64,000 nucleotides of DNA from Halomonas sp. 7T (GCF_025643255.1 NZ_CP087112.1:3348001-3412000), one strand, 5' to 3'; positions 25,976 to 34,765 are shown, counted from the stretch's first letter. Notes: generated by a model not told the origin, from the sequence alone. Numbers and translations are program-made.

Positions 25976-26410
25976 ATGCAAACGCAACCGTTAGAAATGG
26001 GCATTGAAATCACCTCATCACTCAGTGTCGAGGATTTAGAGGACGTTAAAGCCAAAGGCTTTAAAGCGGTTATCTGTAACTGTAAAGCGGGGGAGAGTGA
26101 CGCCTTTCCCAACGAAGCTGTTTACCGCCATAAAGCCGACGCACTAGGGCTTCAGTGGGTGCATATCCCGGTAGCGCCCGGTGAGTATGGCCCTGCAGAC
26201 GTTGCGGCGTTTGCCGAGGCGATGCAAGGGCTGCCGCGCCCCATCCTAGCGTTTTGTCGTTCAGGCAAACGCGCCACGCACCTGTGGGCTTACGCCAAGC
26301 GCCATACGGAGCAGTGCGATCTAGCCGAGCTGTTTTCTGCGGCGAAAGCCGCGGGGTTTGATTTAGAAGAGCACCGGCAGGGGTTAGAAAACGTTATTAG
26401 CCAAAAATAA
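25976..26410 (+). CDS. DUF442/TIGR01244 sulfur transferase (Blh phosphatase-like domain)
   Basis: Protein of 144 residues with a phosphatase-like fold. Its P-loop FCRSGKRATHLWAYAK has the Cys-x5-Arg layout of TIGR01244 proteins, and VKAKGFKAVICNCKAGES is the usual N-terminal block. Such domains are often fused to, or encoded beside, persulfide dioxygenases and are thought to move sulfane sulfur as rhodaneses do. The gene is 50 bp after the dioxygenase and about 11 bp before sulP. This arrangement supports a shared operon for sulfide or persulfide oxidation. Confidence 0.85.
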   Translation: MQTQPLEMGIEITSSLSVEDLEDVKAKGFKAVICNCKAGESDAFPNEAVYRHKADALGLQWVHIPVAPGEYGPADVAAFAEAMQGLPRPILAFCRSGKRATHLWAYAKRHTEQCDLAELFSAAKAAGFDLEEHRQGLENVISQK

Positions 26411-26421
26411 AGTGAGTGCGC

Positions 26422-28173
26422 ATGATGAGCCTTGAACGCTGGATCCCTATCGTCGGCTGGGTGCGTCGCTACCAACGAGCGCAGTTCTCTCGGGATGCGT
26501 TGGCCGCCGTCATCGTGACGCTTATGCTGGTGCCGCAAGCGCTGGCCTATGCGCTGTTGGCCGGGCTGCCCCCGGAAATGGGGCTATATGCCAGCATGCT
26601 GCCGCTGGTGCTTTATGCCGTGTTTGGCACCAGTGCCAGCTTAGCGGTGGGGCCGGTCGCGGTGGCGGCACTGATGACGGCCTCTGCGCTAAGCACGTTT
26701 GCCACGCCTGGCAGCCCTGAGTACATCGGGGCCGCGCTGGTGCTAGCAGCCCTTTCAGGGCTGATTTTGATCGCCATGGGCGTGCTTCGGCTGGGCTTTT
26801 TAGTCAACTTTTTAAGCCACCCGGTGATTTCTGGCTTTATTACCGCCTCGGGCATTTTAATTGCCATTAGCCAGCTCAAGCACATTGTCGGCGTTGAGGC
26901 GTCTGGCCATAACGTGATTGAGCTGCTCAGCGCGCTGCTGTCCCAGTGGCAGCAGGTGAACCTCACCACGTTGGCGATTGGCGCGGGCGTTTGGGGGTAT
27001 TTATGGCTCTGCCGCCAACGGCTGGCGGGCTGGCTGATGGCGCTGGGCGTGTCGGCCAGCACATCAAGTATCGTGGTAAAAGCCGCGCCCATCTCTGCCG
27101 TCATTATCACCACGCTGCTGGCGTGGGGGCTTAACCTCGCGCAGGCTGGCGTTGACGTGGTGGGCTTCGTGCCCAGCGGGCTACCGGCGATTGCCCTGCC
27201 TAGCCTTGACCAATCGCTATGGCTGGGGTTGCTCCCAGCGGCACTGCTGATCAGCTTGGTGGGCTTTGTGGAGTCGGTGTCCGTGGCGCAAACGCTGGCG
27301 GCCAAACGTCGCCAGCGTATTGACCCAAATCAAGAGCTGATTGCCCTAGGCATGGCAAACCTCGGGGCGGGCATCAGCAGCGGCTCGCCGGTGTCGGGTG
27401 GCTTTTCGCGTTCAGTGGTGAACTTTGAAGCTGGCGCCGCCACGCCGTTGGCAGGCGCCTTCACGGCGTTGGGGATTGTGCTCGCCACGATGTTACTCAC
27501 CGATTTGCTGGCGTTTCTTCCCACCGCCACGCTGGCCGCAACGATTATCGTCGCGGTGAGCACGCTGATTGATCTGCCGGCGGTCAAGCGCACCTGGCAG
27601 TACTCTCGTAGCGATGGATTGGCGATGATCGCAACGCTGCTGCTGACACTGCTGCATAGCGTGGAAATGGGCATTGTCAGCGGCGTTGTGCTCTCGCTAG
27701 GGCTGCACCTCTACCGCACCAGCCAGCCCCACAGCGCGGTAGTAGGCCGGGTGCCGGGCACCGAGCACTTTCGTAATGTGAAGCGTCATCAGGTCGAGAC
27801 CGATGAGCAGGTCGCCATGCTGCGCATTGATGAAAGCCTCTACTTCGCCAACGCCCGCTACCTGGAAGACACCGTCATGGCCCTGGCCGCCCGCTCTCCG
27901 TCGCTAAAGCACATGGTGCTGACCTGCCAAGCGGTCAATATTATCGATGCATCGGCCCTAGAGAGCTTAGAGGCGATTAACGCAAGGCTAAAGGATGCGG
28001 GCGTGATGCTGCACTTGGCTGAAGTTAAAGGGCCGGTGATGGACCGCCTAAAAGACACTGAGCTTTACCACGAACTCACCGGCAAGATGTTTTTCACCAC
28101 CTTTGAAGCGTGGCAGGCGTTGGTGCATCCCGATCAAGTGCCAATGGCAGCCGAGTGCCAGCACGCACGCTGA
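26422..28173 (+). CDS. SulP-family anion transporter
   Basis: Membrane protein of 583 residues with the SulP core: about 10-12 transmembrane helices, beginning with AVIVTLMLVPQALAYALLAGLPPEMGLYAS (split here for length: the conserved PQALAYALLAG and GLYASMLP). Sulfate-transporter landmarks SASLAVGPVAVAALMTA and SGSPVSGGFSRSVVNFEAGA are clear. A STAS domain lies at the C-terminus (about 430-560, VNIIDASALESLEAI). In this setting it could export sulfite, sulfate or thiosulfate produced by the dioxygenase or import the same anions. ATG 26422 is preferred over GTG 26416; ATG 26425 is also possible. Confidence 0.88.
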   Translation: MMSLERWIPIVGWVRRYQRAQFSRDALAAVIVTLMLVPQALAYALLAGLPPEMGLYASMLPLVLYAVFGTSASLAVGPVAVAALMTASALSTFATPGSPEYIGAALVLAALSGLILIAMGVLRLGFLVNFLSHPVISGFITASGILIAISQLKHIVGVEASGHNVIELLSALLSQWQQVNLTTLAIGAGVWGYLWLCRQRLAGWLMALGVSASTSSIVVKAAPISAVIITTLLAWGLNLAQAGVDVVGFVPSGLPAIALPSLDQSLWLGLLPAALLISLVGFVESVSVAQTLAAKRRQRIDPNQELIALGMANLGAGISSGSPVSGGFSRSVVNFEAGAATPLAGAFTALGIVLATMLLTDLLAFLPTATLAATIIVAVSTLIDLPAVKRTWQYSRSDGLAMIATLLLTLLHSVEMGIVSGVVLSLGLHLYRTSQPHSAVVGRVPGTEHFRNVKRHQVETDEQVAMLRIDESLYFANARYLEDTVMALAARSPSLKHMVLTCQAVNIIDASALESLEAINARLKDAGVMLHLAEVKGPVMDRLKDTELYHELTGKMFFTTFEAWQALVHPDQVPMAAECQHAR

Positions 28174-28209
28174 GCAGAGTGATTGAACACAAGGAAGAGG
28201 AAGCACGTT

Positions 28210-29676
28210 ATGCAACAGCAGCACACCAACATCGCCATTATTGGCGCGGGCAGCGCAGGGCTTAGCGCATGGCACGCCGCACGCAAGCACACGGACGACG
28301 TGGTGTTAATTGAAGAAGGGCCGTATGGCACCACCTGTGCCCGGGTGGGCTGCATGCCCTCTAAGTTACTCATTGCCGCCGCGAATGCCTCCCATAGCGC
28401 GCGCAACGCCGCTATGTTTGGTGTCACCATTAACGAAGTGGCGGTTGACGGGCATGCGGTAATGGCGCGGGTGAAAGGGGAGCGCGACCGCTTTGTTGAT
28501 AACGTGCTCTCCTCGATGAAGTCGATTCCCGAGTCCCATCGCCTGCAGGGGCACGCGCGGTTTATCGACCCCCACACGCTGGCCATTGGCGACCATACCC
28601 AGCTGACAGCCAACGCCATTATTATAGCCACCGGCTCGCGGCCCACGTGGCCGGGCTTGCTGGAGGGGGCAGGCGACCGCTTAATCATCAATGATGATGT
28701 GTTTGATTGGGAGACGCTGCCAGCCTCTGTGGCGGTGGTGGGGCCTGGGGTGATTGGTATGGAGCTAGGGCAGGCGCTGAGTCGATTAGGCGTGCGCACA
28801 CGCACCTTTGGGGTTGGCGGCGCGGTTGGCCCTTTTCAGTCTGAAAAACTACGTCATCTCGCTGATGAGACGTTTAACCGCGAACTCTACCTAGACCCGG
28901 ATGCCACCATTGAGCAGGTTGAGCAGCAGGGCGATGGCGTCGCCATTACCTTCTACGAGCGGGAAAGCGGGCAAAAAATCACGGAGCTATTTGACTACGT
29001 GCTAGCGGCAACCGGGCGTCAGCCGAACGTCGACCGGCTGGCTATCGAGAACGCCGGCGTGGCGCTCGATAAGCATGGCGTTCCTCGGTTTAACCGTTTC
29101 ACCACGCAGTGTTCAGCCCAGGACAACACGCCGAGCCATATCTTCATCGCGGGCGATGCCAACCAGTCCGTTCCGCTACTCCATGAAGCGATTACCGAAG
29201 GAAAAATTGCTGGACGCAACGCCGCCCGCTTAGACGATGTGCAAGTGGGCCAACGCAATGTGCCCCTCGCGGTGGTGTTTACCGAGCCGCAAATGGCCAT
29301 TGTCGGGGAGAGCCGTGCAGCGCTGGAGGCGCGCTACGGCGGGTGTGACTGTATTGCCGAAGGCGGCGTGTCGTTTGACGACCAAGGCAGGGCGCGCGTA
29401 ATGGGTGAAAACCATGGCTATTTAGCGCTTTACGCAGAGCACGGCAGCGGGCTCTTTTTAGGGGCTGAAATGCTGGGGCCACGCGCAGAACACATTGCCC
29501 ACCTGCTGGCCTGGGCCTTAGAGCAAAAGCTAACTGTTAGCCAAATGCTGGCCATGCCCTTTTATCATCCCGTGGTGGAAGAGGGTGTAAGGTCGGGGCT
29601 GCGCGACTTGCAGGCCAACCTTAAACAAGGGCCCAGCATTACCGAGCGCTGTATGGAGTGTGGCCCGGGCGACTGA
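28210..29676 (+). CDS. pyridine nucleotide-disulfide oxidoreductase, dihydrolipoamide dehydrogenase-like
   Basis: Flavoprotein of 488 residues. The N-terminal FAD motif is IIGAGSAGLSAW, the redox-active disulfide is Cys43/Cys48 in TTCARVGCMPSK, an NAD(P) motif VVGPGVIGMELGQALSRLG follows, and the C-terminal HPVVEE carries the His-Glu pair of active enzymes. The usual GGTCLNVGCIPSK is altered but the cysteine spacing is kept. There is no dehydrogenase complex nearby, so reduction of a sulfur carrier, glutathione persulfide or lipoate-like thiol is possible. AGGAAG lies before ATG 28210, 36 bp after sulP. Confidence 0.85.
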   Translation: MQQQHTNIAIIGAGSAGLSAWHAARKHTDDVVLIEEGPYGTTCARVGCMPSKLLIAAANASHSARNAAMFGVTINEVAVDGHAVMARVKGERDRFVDNVLSSMKSIPESHRLQGHARFIDPHTLAIGDHTQLTANAIIIATGSRPTWPGLLEGAGDRLIINDDVFDWETLPASVAVVGPGVIGMELGQALSRLGVRTRTFGVGGAVGPFQSEKLRHLADETFNRELYLDPDATIEQVEQQGDGVAITFYERESGQKITELFDYVLAATGRQPNVDRLAIENAGVALDKHGVPRFNRFTTQCSAQDNTPSHIFIAGDANQSVPLLHEAITEGKIAGRNAARLDDVQVGQRNVPLAVVFTEPQMAIVGESRAALEARYGGCDCIAEGGVSFDDQGRARVMGENHGYLALYAEHGSGLFLGAEMLGPRAEHIAHLLAWALEQKLTVSQMLAMPFYHPVVEEGVRSGLRDLQANLKQGPSITERCMECGPGD

Positions 29677-29706
29677 TAAAAACGGGATTCGCCCTTTTTC
29701 ATACCG

Positions 29707-29739
29707 CTCGCCCTCTTTCGTATATAGAAAGAGGGCGAG
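29707..29739. terminator. perfect hairpin between convergent genes
   Basis: CTCGCCCTCTTTC at 29707-29719 pairs perfectly with GAAAGAGGGCGAG at 29727-29739 around a 7-nt loop. It separates the rightward reductase gene from the leftward AhpD-like gene and could end transcription in both directions. There is no long U-run. Confidence 0.6.
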
Positions 29740-29773
29740 CACGTTGCGCATAGAGTGTAGAGCCCACCTACAC

Positions 29774-30121
29774 TTAGTCTTGCTTGGCGAAGCTATCGAA
29801 TGCCTCAAGCGCTTGGGCGGCGTAGGTAAACGCAGGCCCACCTCCCATGTACATACACACGCCCAGCATCTCCATCACTTCCTCGCGGGTCGCGCCTAGC
29901 TCCGCCGCCGCTTTAGCGTGGAACGCAATGCACCCGTCGCAGCGCACGCTAATACCAATCGCCAGCGCCATCAGCTCTTTGTGTTTGTGTGAAAGGGCGC
30001 CCTCTTTATTCGCCCCTTTCGCCATCTGGGTAAACCCCTTGGCAACATCGGGGATGTTTTTGCCAATATCCTGCATCAGTGCCGAAAGGTCTTGGGTGGT
30101 TTTTTGCCAATCTTTATGCAT
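29774..30121 (-). CDS. AhpD-like carboxymuconolactone decarboxylase-family protein
   Basis: Small protein of 115 residues with the AhpD-type redox motif RCDGCIAFHAKAA (Cys-x2-Cys followed by His), preceded by HKELMALAIGISV and followed by ATREEVMEML. Such proteins act as peroxidase partners or redox carriers; true decarboxylase activity is not implied. It is the last gene of a leftward block, with cioB 114 bp upstream. Its neighbours (peroxiredoxin, sulfide enzymes) fit a thiol-redox role. Confidence 0.86.
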   Translation of the reverse strand: MHKDWQKTTQDLSALMQDIGKNIPDVAKGFTQMAKGANKEGALSHKHKELMALAIGISVRCDGCIAFHAKAAAELGATREEVMEMLGVCMYMGGGPAFTYAAQALEAFDSFAKQD

Positions 30122-30235
30122 CGCTGCCTCCTAGCTGCGTTGTCGTCAATGTTCCGTGCTAAGCACGCATTTTACGTGCGAGCCAAAGCCCGCACGCAAG
30201 TCGTATGGCCGCTGATATGGCCTGCGCTGTGCAGG

Positions 30236-31234
30236 TTAGTGATAGCCTTCGCCCACTTTAACCTTGCCGCGAAACACCCAGTAGGTCCACGCGGTGTAGG
30301 CCAACACAATGGGAATCACAAACAGGAAGCCGATCAGTAAGAACAGCTGCGACTCCGGTGCGGACGAGGCATCCCAAATCGTGTAGTTAGGCGGCACAAT
30401 CACCGGCCACTTGCTGGCAATCAGCCCCAGGTAGGTAAATAGGAAGATCCCCAGCGCCATGACAAAAGGCAGACCCTCATCTTGGCGCTTCACCGAACGG
30501 TACACCATGCCTGAGCAGAGTAAGGCGAGCAGCGGGAAGACCCAAATAAGCCGGAGCTGATCCATCCAGCGGCTATACACTTCAGGGCTAACCAGCGGTG
30601 TCCAGATGCTCACAATCGCGAACACGGCCAATACCGCGAGCAGCAGTTTCGGCGTGATCGCGTAGGCCCACTGCTGCACGTGCCCCTCTGATTTCATAAT
30701 CAGCCACGTGGCGCCAAGTAGCGCATAACCGGCCATTAACCCTAACCCGGTCAGCACGGTGAACGGCGTTAACCAGTCGAGCGCGCCGCCCACATAGCGA
30801 AAGTCCTCAACGGCAAAGCCTTGGATATAGGCACCCACCACGGCGCCCTGGGCAAAGGCGGCAACGGCAGAGCCTAAGAAGAACGCACGGTTCCACCAGC
30901 GGCGGTTTTTGTGCGATTTAAAGCGAAATTCAAACGAGATACCGCGGAAAATTAGCCCGGCCAGCATCAAAAAGACGCCGATATACAGGGCCGGCAAGAA
31001 CACCGAATAGACCAGCGGAAAGGCGCCTAAAAGCCCTGCACCGCCGAGTACCAGCCAGGTTTCATTGCCATCCCAGACGGGCGCGACCGAGTTCATCATC
31101 ACATCCCGCGACTCCTCGTCAGGCGCCAAGGGATACAGAATCCCCAAGCCCAAATCGAAGCCATCCATAATCACGTACATGATGACGCCAAAGCCGATAA
31201 TGACGGCCCAAATCAAGGCTAAGTCGATACTCAT
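30236..31234 (-). CDS. cydB: cytochrome bd-type quinol oxidase subunit II (CioB/CydB)
   Basis: Membrane protein of 332 residues with about eight or nine helices. The N-terminal IMYVIMDGFDLGLGILYP and GNETWLVLGGAGLLGAFPLVY are CydB signatures. It forms the oxidase heterodimer with subunit I, whose gene overlaps its start as ATGA. The bd oxidase reduces oxygen to water with quinol and does not pump protons. The C-terminal tail is short, and no CydX-sized gene is evident downstream. Confidence 0.93.
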   Translation of the reverse strand: MSIDLALIWAVIIGFGVIMYVIMDGFDLGLGILYPLAPDEESRDVMMNSVAPVWDGNETWLVLGGAGLLGAFPLVYSVFLPALYIGVFLMLAGLIFRGISFEFRFKSHKNRRWWNRAFFLGSAVAAFAQGAVVGAYIQGFAVEDFRYVGGALDWLTPFTVLTGLGLMAGYALLGATWLIMKSEGHVQQWAYAITPKLLLAVLAVFAIVSIWTPLVSPEVYSRWMDQLRLIWVFPLLALLCSGMVYRSVKRQDEGLPFVMALGIFLFTYLGLIASKWPVIVPPNYTIWDASSAPESQLFLLIGFLFVIPIVLAYTAWTYWVFRGKVKVGEGYH

Positions 31235-32655
31235 GATGCGTTCGCTCCTGCGCTGTTGTCGCTAAAGTCGTCATCCAGTGGCGTATGTGCCGCCGAAAGC
31301 GGGCGCTTGGGACGCTCAACTTCACCGTCAATCTCGACGGGGTTATCCAGCATGCCGTTACGCACCACGCGGGTGAGGTAGTACACCCCCACCACAAAAA
31401 CGACGCTATACACCGCGATATAGCCAATTAGCGTGAACAGCGCCATACCGCCGGTGAGCGACGGCGTTAAACCCTGCGCGTGGGTCATCACGCCATATAC
31501 CAGCCACGGGGCGCGGCCTGCTTCTGTCACAATCCAGCCCGAGAGCACGGCAAGAAAGGGCGTGATAATCATGGCGACTAAGGCGTTGAGAAACAGCGGG
31601 CTGGTAAACACCCGCCCTTTGCGACGCATGAATAGCCCCACCAGCGCGACGCCGATCATCAAAAAGCCAAGGCCCACCATCACACGGAACGACCAGAATA
31701 CGATGGCAACGGGTGGTTGCTCGTCGGGCGCCACCTCGGAAATACCGGGGATCACCCCATCAGCGCTATGTTTAAGAATGATGCTGGCCATGCTTGGGAT
31801 GCCCAGCTCGAAACGGTTGGTCTGGTTTTCCTGATCCGGCAGCGCAAAGAGCAGCAGCGGTACATTCGCGCGGGTTTCCCAGTTACCTTCCATAGCGGCG
31901 ACTTTCGTCGGCTGGTGCTCCAGCGTATTCAAACCGTGAAAATCACCAATTACCGCCTGCGCGGGTGCCAGAAATAGCAGCAGCCATAAACACATGGAGA
32001 GCGCTTTTTTGTTGGCTTCCACGTCGCGGTTGCGTAACAAAAACCACGCGCTAACGCCCGCCACTACAAACCCACCGGTAAGGAACGACGCCATGCCCAT
32101 ATGCGCGAAGCGGTACCAGAACGACGGGTTGAAAATGGCTTCAAGCCAGGAGGTAATATGGAAGCGCCCATCAATCAGCTCATAACCCGCCGGTGTTTGC
32201 ATCCAGCTGTTAGCGGAAAGAATCCAAAACGACGAGATGAACGTGCCAATCGCCACCATGATAGCGGCAAACAGGTGAATCCCCTGGGGCACCTTATTGC
32301 GGCCAAATAACAGCACGCCCAAGAAAGCCGCTTCAAGGAAGAACGCCGTGACGACCTCGTAGCTGAGCACCGGGCCAAGGAAATTCGAGGTGGCGTACGA
32401 AAAGTTGCTCCAGTTCGTTCCAAACTGGAACGACATCACAATGCCGGACACCACGCCCATGCCGAACACCACGGCAAATACCTTGGTCCAGAACTGGGCT
32501 AGCCGGTCCCAGGCGTGGTTGGCCGTTTTATAGAACAGGCCATGTAACACTGCGATATACGACGCCAGGCCAATCGTGAACACGGGGAAAATAGCGTGGA
32601 AAGACACCACAAACGCAAACTGCAGGCGGGATAACACCAGCGGATCGAGCTCCAT
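31231..32655 (-). CDS. cydA: cytochrome bd-type quinol oxidase subunit I, cyanide-insensitive (CIO) type
   Basis: Membrane protein of 474 residues with about nine helices and the haem ligands expected of CydA: His in SRLQFAFVVSFHAIFP, His in YRFAHMGMASFLTG and the Met region. The quinol-loop (Q-loop) is short, as in the CioA branch, not the E. coli CydA branch. The usual GRQPW is GRAPW here (WIVTEAGRAPWLVYG). TTGGAGG lies close to two adjacent ATGs (32658 and 32655); the second has better spacing. A bd oxidase resists sulfide, which fits the surrounding sulfide-oxidation genes. Confidence 0.91.
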   Translation of the reverse strand: MELDPLVLSRLQFAFVVSFHAIFPVFTIGLASYIAVLHGLFYKTANHAWDRLAQFWTKVFAVVFGMGVVSGIVMSFQFGTNWSNFSYATSNFLGPVLSYEVVTAFFLEAAFLGVLLFGRNKVPQGIHLFAAIMVAIGTFISSFWILSANSWMQTPAGYELIDGRFHITSWLEAIFNPSFWYRFAHMGMASFLTGGFVVAGVSAWFLLRNRDVEANKKALSMCLWLLLFLAPAQAVIGDFHGLNTLEHQPTKVAAMEGNWETRANVPLLLFALPDQENQTNRFELGIPSMASIILKHSADGVIPGISEVAPDEQPPVAIVFWSFRVMVGLGFLMIGVALVGLFMRRKGRVFTSPLFLNALVAMIITPFLAVLSGWIVTEAGRAPWLVYGVMTHAQGLTPSLTGGMALFTLIGYIAVYSVVFVVGVYYLTRVVRNGMLDNPVEIDGEVERPKRPLSAAHTPLDDDFSDNSAGANAS

Positions 32656-32732
32656 CATAACCTCCAAGAGCATGACGCAATATAAGAGACAGACGGTCGA
32701 TTCACGCTTGCTAGACAGACCGCATTTCTCTT

Positions 32733-32751
32733 ATATTTCATTTTGAAATAT
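32733..32751. promoter_or_regulatory. palindromic operator candidate upstream of cydAB
   Basis: ATATTTCA-TTT-TGAAATAT is a perfect 8-bp inverted repeat with a 3-bp spacer, about 78 bp before the cydA start. It is the only strong symmetric motif in that promoter region. It is not an FNR or ArcA consensus. The binder is unknown. Confidence 0.45.
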
Positions 32752-32876
32752 GCTTATTACATATCCAATAATACAAGAGGCGAGCTGGTAACGACATACG
32801 AAAGTAGCGGTTTGGCGATGGCGTATTGTCGCATCGTTTGATGCCAACGTAAGCCAATGCGCTTGCTCGCATCAGC

Positions 32877-33218
32877 TTACGCCTCCCGTTGAAGGCTAAT
32901 CAAAAAGCTCAAGGGCTGCAGGATGATAAGGGCGATGACAAACGTGGCAATGGCCGCGCCCACGAGCGCTATCCAATCAAAGACGGTGGCCACATAGCCA
33001 AGCGTCGAATGTGTCAGCCAAGGCACCCAGAGTAGCGCCGTTACCCCAATCAATAACGCGCACAGCGTAGCGAAGCGGCTATGGTGACGAGTGACCTGAT
33101 AGCCACGTAGATAAGCGAACAGGTGCACGCTGATGATAATAAAAACACCGCCTATCAGCTGCCACATAAAGGGCGCTAAGGCGTACATCAAGATGGTTAG
33201 CATTCCGCCAATGGACAT
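32877..33218 (-). CDS. small membrane protein, possibly DUF5368
   Basis: Protein of 113 residues with three or four hydrophobic helices: residues about 4-35 (one long pair, LAPFMWQLIGGVFIIISV), 50-66 (CALLIGVTALLWVPWL) and 78-105. There are no cofactor motifs. It lies 11 bp after the sulfide:quinone reductase gene on the same strand and is probably cotranscribed with it. It resembles the small membrane proteins listed as DUF5368 that travel with sulfide-oxidation genes, but I am not certain of the family name. Confidence 0.7.
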   Translation of the reverse strand: MSIGGMLTILMYALAPFMWQLIGGVFIIISVHLFAYLRGYQVTRHHSRFATLCALLIGVTALLWVPWLTHSTLGYVATVFDWIALVGAAIATFVIALIILQPLSFLISLQREA

Positions 33219-33229
33219 TGCAGTTCTCC

Positions 33230-34624
33230 TTAAGCCTGGCCTTCAAGTACCGCGTAGTAAGCGGGCTGCAGCATGCGGTCTTTCATCACCCACGCCGCCC
33301 AGGACTCTTCGGTTGGATCAATAAACGGGAACGACGGCATAAACGCGAAATTATCGGCGTAGCCAAACTCCACCAGCATGGCCTTGCCAATACCGGTAAT
33401 CATGGGGCACGAGGTGTAGCCCGTATGCCGGGCAGGGGGCGTTTTGCCCTGCATCACGGCCAGCAGGTTCTCTTCCACCACCGGCGCTTGGGCTTTCACG
33501 CTGGCAGCGGTTTTATTGATGGGCGCACCAATCACATCGCCAATGCCAAACACCTCGGGGTAACGGTTGTGCTGCAGCGTGTGGATATCGACATCCAGCC
33601 ACTCGCCCCTAAACGGGCCGTCTTGGGCGATCAGCGCGCTCTGTTTGACAAACTCGTGAGCGCTCATCGGCGGGACGACGTGGATAAAGTCGTAGTCGGC
33701 AATCACGGTGGGCTGGTCATCCCGCCTGAACTCCGCTTCGCGCAGCTGATGGTGAGAGGTAAATTCGCTTTCAGGCCCTACAAAGGTGAACTCAGCCTGT
33801 TTGGCGTGCGGATCAATGGCGGAAAGCCGATAGTGGTGCCGCCGATTAAAGCCTTGATCATCAAAGCGCTGCTTCACAAACGCATCGACCCACGGCTGCG
33901 AAAACAGGCCCGCCCCCGGCGCCATGTAGTCCACTTCAAAGGCCTCGCGCTGTCCGGTGGCCTCTAACCGGCTTAATGTGGTGAAGGTCATCTTTAGCGG
34001 CGCACCGGCGCACTTCACCGGGGTGGGGGCGGCGGTAAAAATACCTTTGCCTTGGCCGCTGTTTAACCAGGTTTGAATGGCCTGGTGAGTGCGTGTGGCG
34101 CCCTCAATGCTGGCGTACACGCTGCCAATGCCATGCTGGCCAACCAGCTCTGGCGACATGCCGTCAATTAAGTGGTAATTCAGCTGAATGCCGGTCGCCA
34201 CAATTAAGAAGTCGTACTCACGGGTTTCACCCCCCGCCAGCGTGATGCGCTTGTTATCAGCATCAATGCTGGCCGTGTGGTCACGCACCCACTCAACGCC
34301 ACGGGGCATAAACTGCGCGTTAGGGCGCATGGTTTTCGCCGCGTTCCACACGCCGGACGCCACCAGCGTCCAGCCCGGCTGGTAGTGGTGCGTCTCGCGC
34401 GGCTCCACCAGCGTAATGGTGCCGCCCTGAAGCCGCTGGGCGAGCCGGTTTGCCATCGCCAACCCCGCTGCACCGCCACCCAGAATCACGATGCGTGCCT
34501 GCGTTCGCAGCGTATTCGCCGACAACCCGCTAAGCGGTAGCAGGCTAGCGGCGCCCAATCCCGCGCCGGTTTTTAATAACGTTCTGCGCGTCACGTGCTG
34601 TGTCAATACGGGTGGCGTTTGCAT
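33230..34624 (-). CDS. sulfide:quinone reductase-like flavoprotein with Tat signal
   Basis: Protein of 464 residues. A Tat-type leader TRRTLLKTGAGLGAASLLP (about residues 11-29) is followed by VILGGGAAGLAMANRLAQRL, the FAD fold. The only two cysteines, Cys205 in TPVKCAGAPLKM and Cys406 in YTSCPMITGIGKAM, correspond to the redox pair of sulfide:quinone reductases, and VVPPMSAHEFVK is conserved in that family. It would oxidise sulfide to polysulfide or persulfide and pass electrons to quinone, presumably at the periplasmic face. ATG 34624 is preceded by AAGGAG. It heads the leftward run toward the small membrane gene. Confidence 0.88.
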   Translation of the reverse strand: MQTPPVLTQHVTRRTLLKTGAGLGAASLLPLSGLSANTLRTQARIVILGGGAAGLAMANRLAQRLQGGTITLVEPRETHHYQPGWTLVASGVWNAAKTMRPNAQFMPRGVEWVRDHTASIDADNKRITLAGGETREYDFLIVATGIQLNYHLIDGMSPELVGQHGIGSVYASIEGATRTHQAIQTWLNSGQGKGIFTAAPTPVKCAGAPLKMTFTTLSRLEATGQREAFEVDYMAPGAGLFSQPWVDAFVKQRFDDQGFNRRHHYRLSAIDPHAKQAEFTFVGPESEFTSHHQLREAEFRRDDQPTVIADYDFIHVVPPMSAHEFVKQSALIAQDGPFRGEWLDVDIHTLQHNRYPEVFGIGDVIGAPINKTAASVKAQAPVVEENLLAVMQGKTPPARHTGYTSCPMITGIGKAMLVEFGYADNFAFMPSFPFIDPTEESWAAWVMKDRMLQPAYYAVLEGQA

Positions 34625-34653
34625 GGGTGCTCCTTCAGTGAACGCTAACATAT

Positions 34654-34669
34654 ATTATTTAGATATAAT
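34654..34669. promoter_or_regulatory. AT-rich inverted repeat before the sulfide:quinone reductase gene
   Basis: ATTAT-N6-ATAAT lies about 30-45 bp upstream of the start, in a very AT-rich block (34645-34690). ArsR-family sulfide sensors such as BigR, YgaV and SqrR use AT-rich symmetric sites in such positions, but no ArsR gene is in the window, so the link is inferred. Confidence 0.3.
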
Positions 34670-34765
34670 GTTATTCCATTATGTATTTTATGCGCAAAAA
34701 CGCCATAGGCATTTTGTCCTATTCGGTGGAATGGAAATGGACGTAAAACGCTGCCTCATCTGTCG

